The notes beneath the pieces are model-generated. The model saw only the letters and a list, made by a program, of their open reading frames with translations, was not told where the DNA came from and did not search any database. The translations under genes were made by a program, and so were the position numbers. A DNA stretch of 6,418 bases from Microcaldota archaeon (GTDB taxonomy: Archaea > Micrarchaeota > Micrarchaeia > Norongarragalinales > UBA8480): the NCBI GenBank assembly GCA_023246885.1, contig JAHFHN010000002.1, positions 1-6,418 on the forward strand, given 5' to 3'. Shown here one piece after another: positions 5,941-6,418 of this stretch; within the stretch, counting starts at the first letter, position 1; every line of letters begins with the position of its first letter.

Positions 5941-6126
5941 ATGGCGGATTCCGAGTCTTTTCTAGTTACGATTCCTACTGATTGGGCACTCGGCGATTAT
6001 GCAACTAGCAAACGCAAATTTCCATCTATTCAAGATTATGTGCGTGAATTAATTCGCCGTGACATTGAAGCTTATGAAAAAGAGCACGGCGCGCCAGTAG
6101 AGAGTACGAACGGAAAAAAGAAATAA
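5941..6126 (+). CDS. Small ribbon-helix-helix DNA-binding protein, possibly CdrS-like
   Basis: A 61-residue protein with the plan of a MetJ/Arc/CopG-type regulator. A short strand ESFLVTIP (5-12) would pair in the dimer and touch DNA. Helix A follows (about 13-25), then a turn KFPS (26-29), then an amphipathic helix B, IQDYVRELIRRDIEAY (30-45), then a charged, Lys-ending tail. Its length is typical for single-domain members. The ATG at 5941 is the first start after an in-frame TGA at 5923. No good Shine-Dalgarno is visible, so the message may be leaderless or have an A-rich leader. It is divergent from ftsZ, and palindromes lie between them, so autoregulation and control of ftsZ are plausible. 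In haloarchaea the ribbon-helix-helix protein CdrS is encoded next to ftsZ2 and regulates division; the analogy here rests on fold and position only. An antitoxin role is less likely, as the next gene does not look like a known toxin. Confidence 0.75.
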   Translation: MADSESFLVTIPTDWALGDYATSKRKFPSIQDYVRELIRRDIEAYEKEHGAPVESTNGKKK

Positions 6127-6157
6127 AAAATAGTTAAAAATAGAAAAAAATCAAAAA

Positions 6158-6166
6158 GGGTAGTGA
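6158..6166 (+). promoter_or_regulatory. Shine-Dalgarno-like site of the 77-residue gene
   Basis: GGGTAGTGA lies eight bases before the ATG at 6175 in an otherwise A-rich 48-base spacer, and partly matches GGAGGTGA. It supports that start and suggests translation from a message shared with the preceding gene. Confidence 0.4.
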
Positions 6167-6174
6167 ATTAAAAA

Positions 6175-6408
6175 ATGAGTAAAAAAAGTGCAGAAGTAAA
6201 AAAACTCAAGCTTTTTACGCGTGATCAACTTAGTGACATGCTGAAAGATGTAACTGCGTCAATTGGAAGTTTTGTACGCGCTGGAAAAAATGCGCCTGCT
6301 AATTTGCTTGTTAAATTGTCTGAAATTAAAGCCGCATTGCGTGGAAAAAATCATAAATACAAGCAGTTTCACAAGGCAAACCGCAACAAACCACAGATGA
6401 AAAGATAA
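6175..6408 (+). CDS. Small, strongly basic protein of unknown function
   Basis: A complete 77-residue protein that I do not recognise. It has 20 Lys/Arg against 5 acidic residues. The N-terminus (SKKSAEVKKLKLF) and the last 25 residues (GKNHKYKQFHKANRNKPQMKR) are especially basic, which suggests contact with nucleic acid or with ribosomes. The middle, TRDQLSDMLKDVTASIG and NLLVKLSEIKAALRG, looks like two short amphipathic helices. There is no signal peptide, membrane segment or cysteine. It follows the ribbon-helix-helix gene by 48 bases on the same strand, with a Shine-Dalgarno-like site and no T run between them, so the two are probably co-transcribed. Length and codon make-up are compatible with a real gene. 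It is unrelated in sequence to the neighbouring regulator, and its function cannot be stated. Confidence 0.65.
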   Translation: MSKKSAEVKKLKLFTRDQLSDMLKDVTASIGSFVRAGKNAPANLLVKLSEIKAALRGKNHKYKQFHKANRNKPQMKR

Positions 6409-6418
6409 GTAAACTATT

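Overview
The window reads as archaeal chromosome, most likely from a small-genome lineage of the DPANN type. That lineage is inferred, and no rRNA or ribosomal protein gene is present to settle it. The evidence for archaea is two neighbouring FtsZ genes of the archaeal kind, a BRE/TATA promoter in front of one of them, Shine-Dalgarno matches to GGAGGTGA, T-run terminators and A-rich spacers. The spacers are very rich in A+T; the genes less so.

Layout from left to right. (1) Positions 1-3120, + strand: the 3' part of one very large, cysteine-rich, beta-rich protein that is probably exported. Its start lies outside the window. It is split into two overlapping frames by an apparent -1 frameshift between 1756 and 1807, so about 1,040 codons of it are visible. 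It ends in a disulfide-rich, knottin-like tail. (2) Positions 3121-3275: a convergent intergenic region with a perfect 10-bp inverted repeat and, on the - strand, a run of T tracts that ends the ftsZ transcript. (3) Positions 3276-4334, - strand: a complete ftsZ. (4) Positions 4335-4602: a 268-base gap without a convincing gene. It holds T tracts behind the upstream ftsZ, a GC-enriched island with three successive hairpins that pair best as - strand RNA, a G-quadruplex motif on the + strand, and the ribosome binding site of the downstream ftsZ. (5) Positions 4603-5667, - strand: a second complete ftsZ paralogue. (6) Positions 5668-5940: a divergent promoter region with two AT palindromes. (7) Positions 5941-6126 and 6175-6408, + strand: a 61-residue ribbon-helix-helix protein and a 77-residue very basic protein of unknown function, probably one operon.

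The ftsZ pair and the divergent ribbon-helix-helix gene form the coherent part. Two tubulin-like GTPases of the division ring face a small DNA-binding protein across a palindrome-bearing promoter. This resembles the haloarchaeal pairing of the regulator CdrS with ftsZ2, so a division-control locus is a reasonable hypothesis. Both FtsZ proteins carry motifs I associate with the FtsZ2 group, so this may not be the usual FtsZ1 plus FtsZ2 pair. The large surface protein converges on the locus and has no evident link to it.
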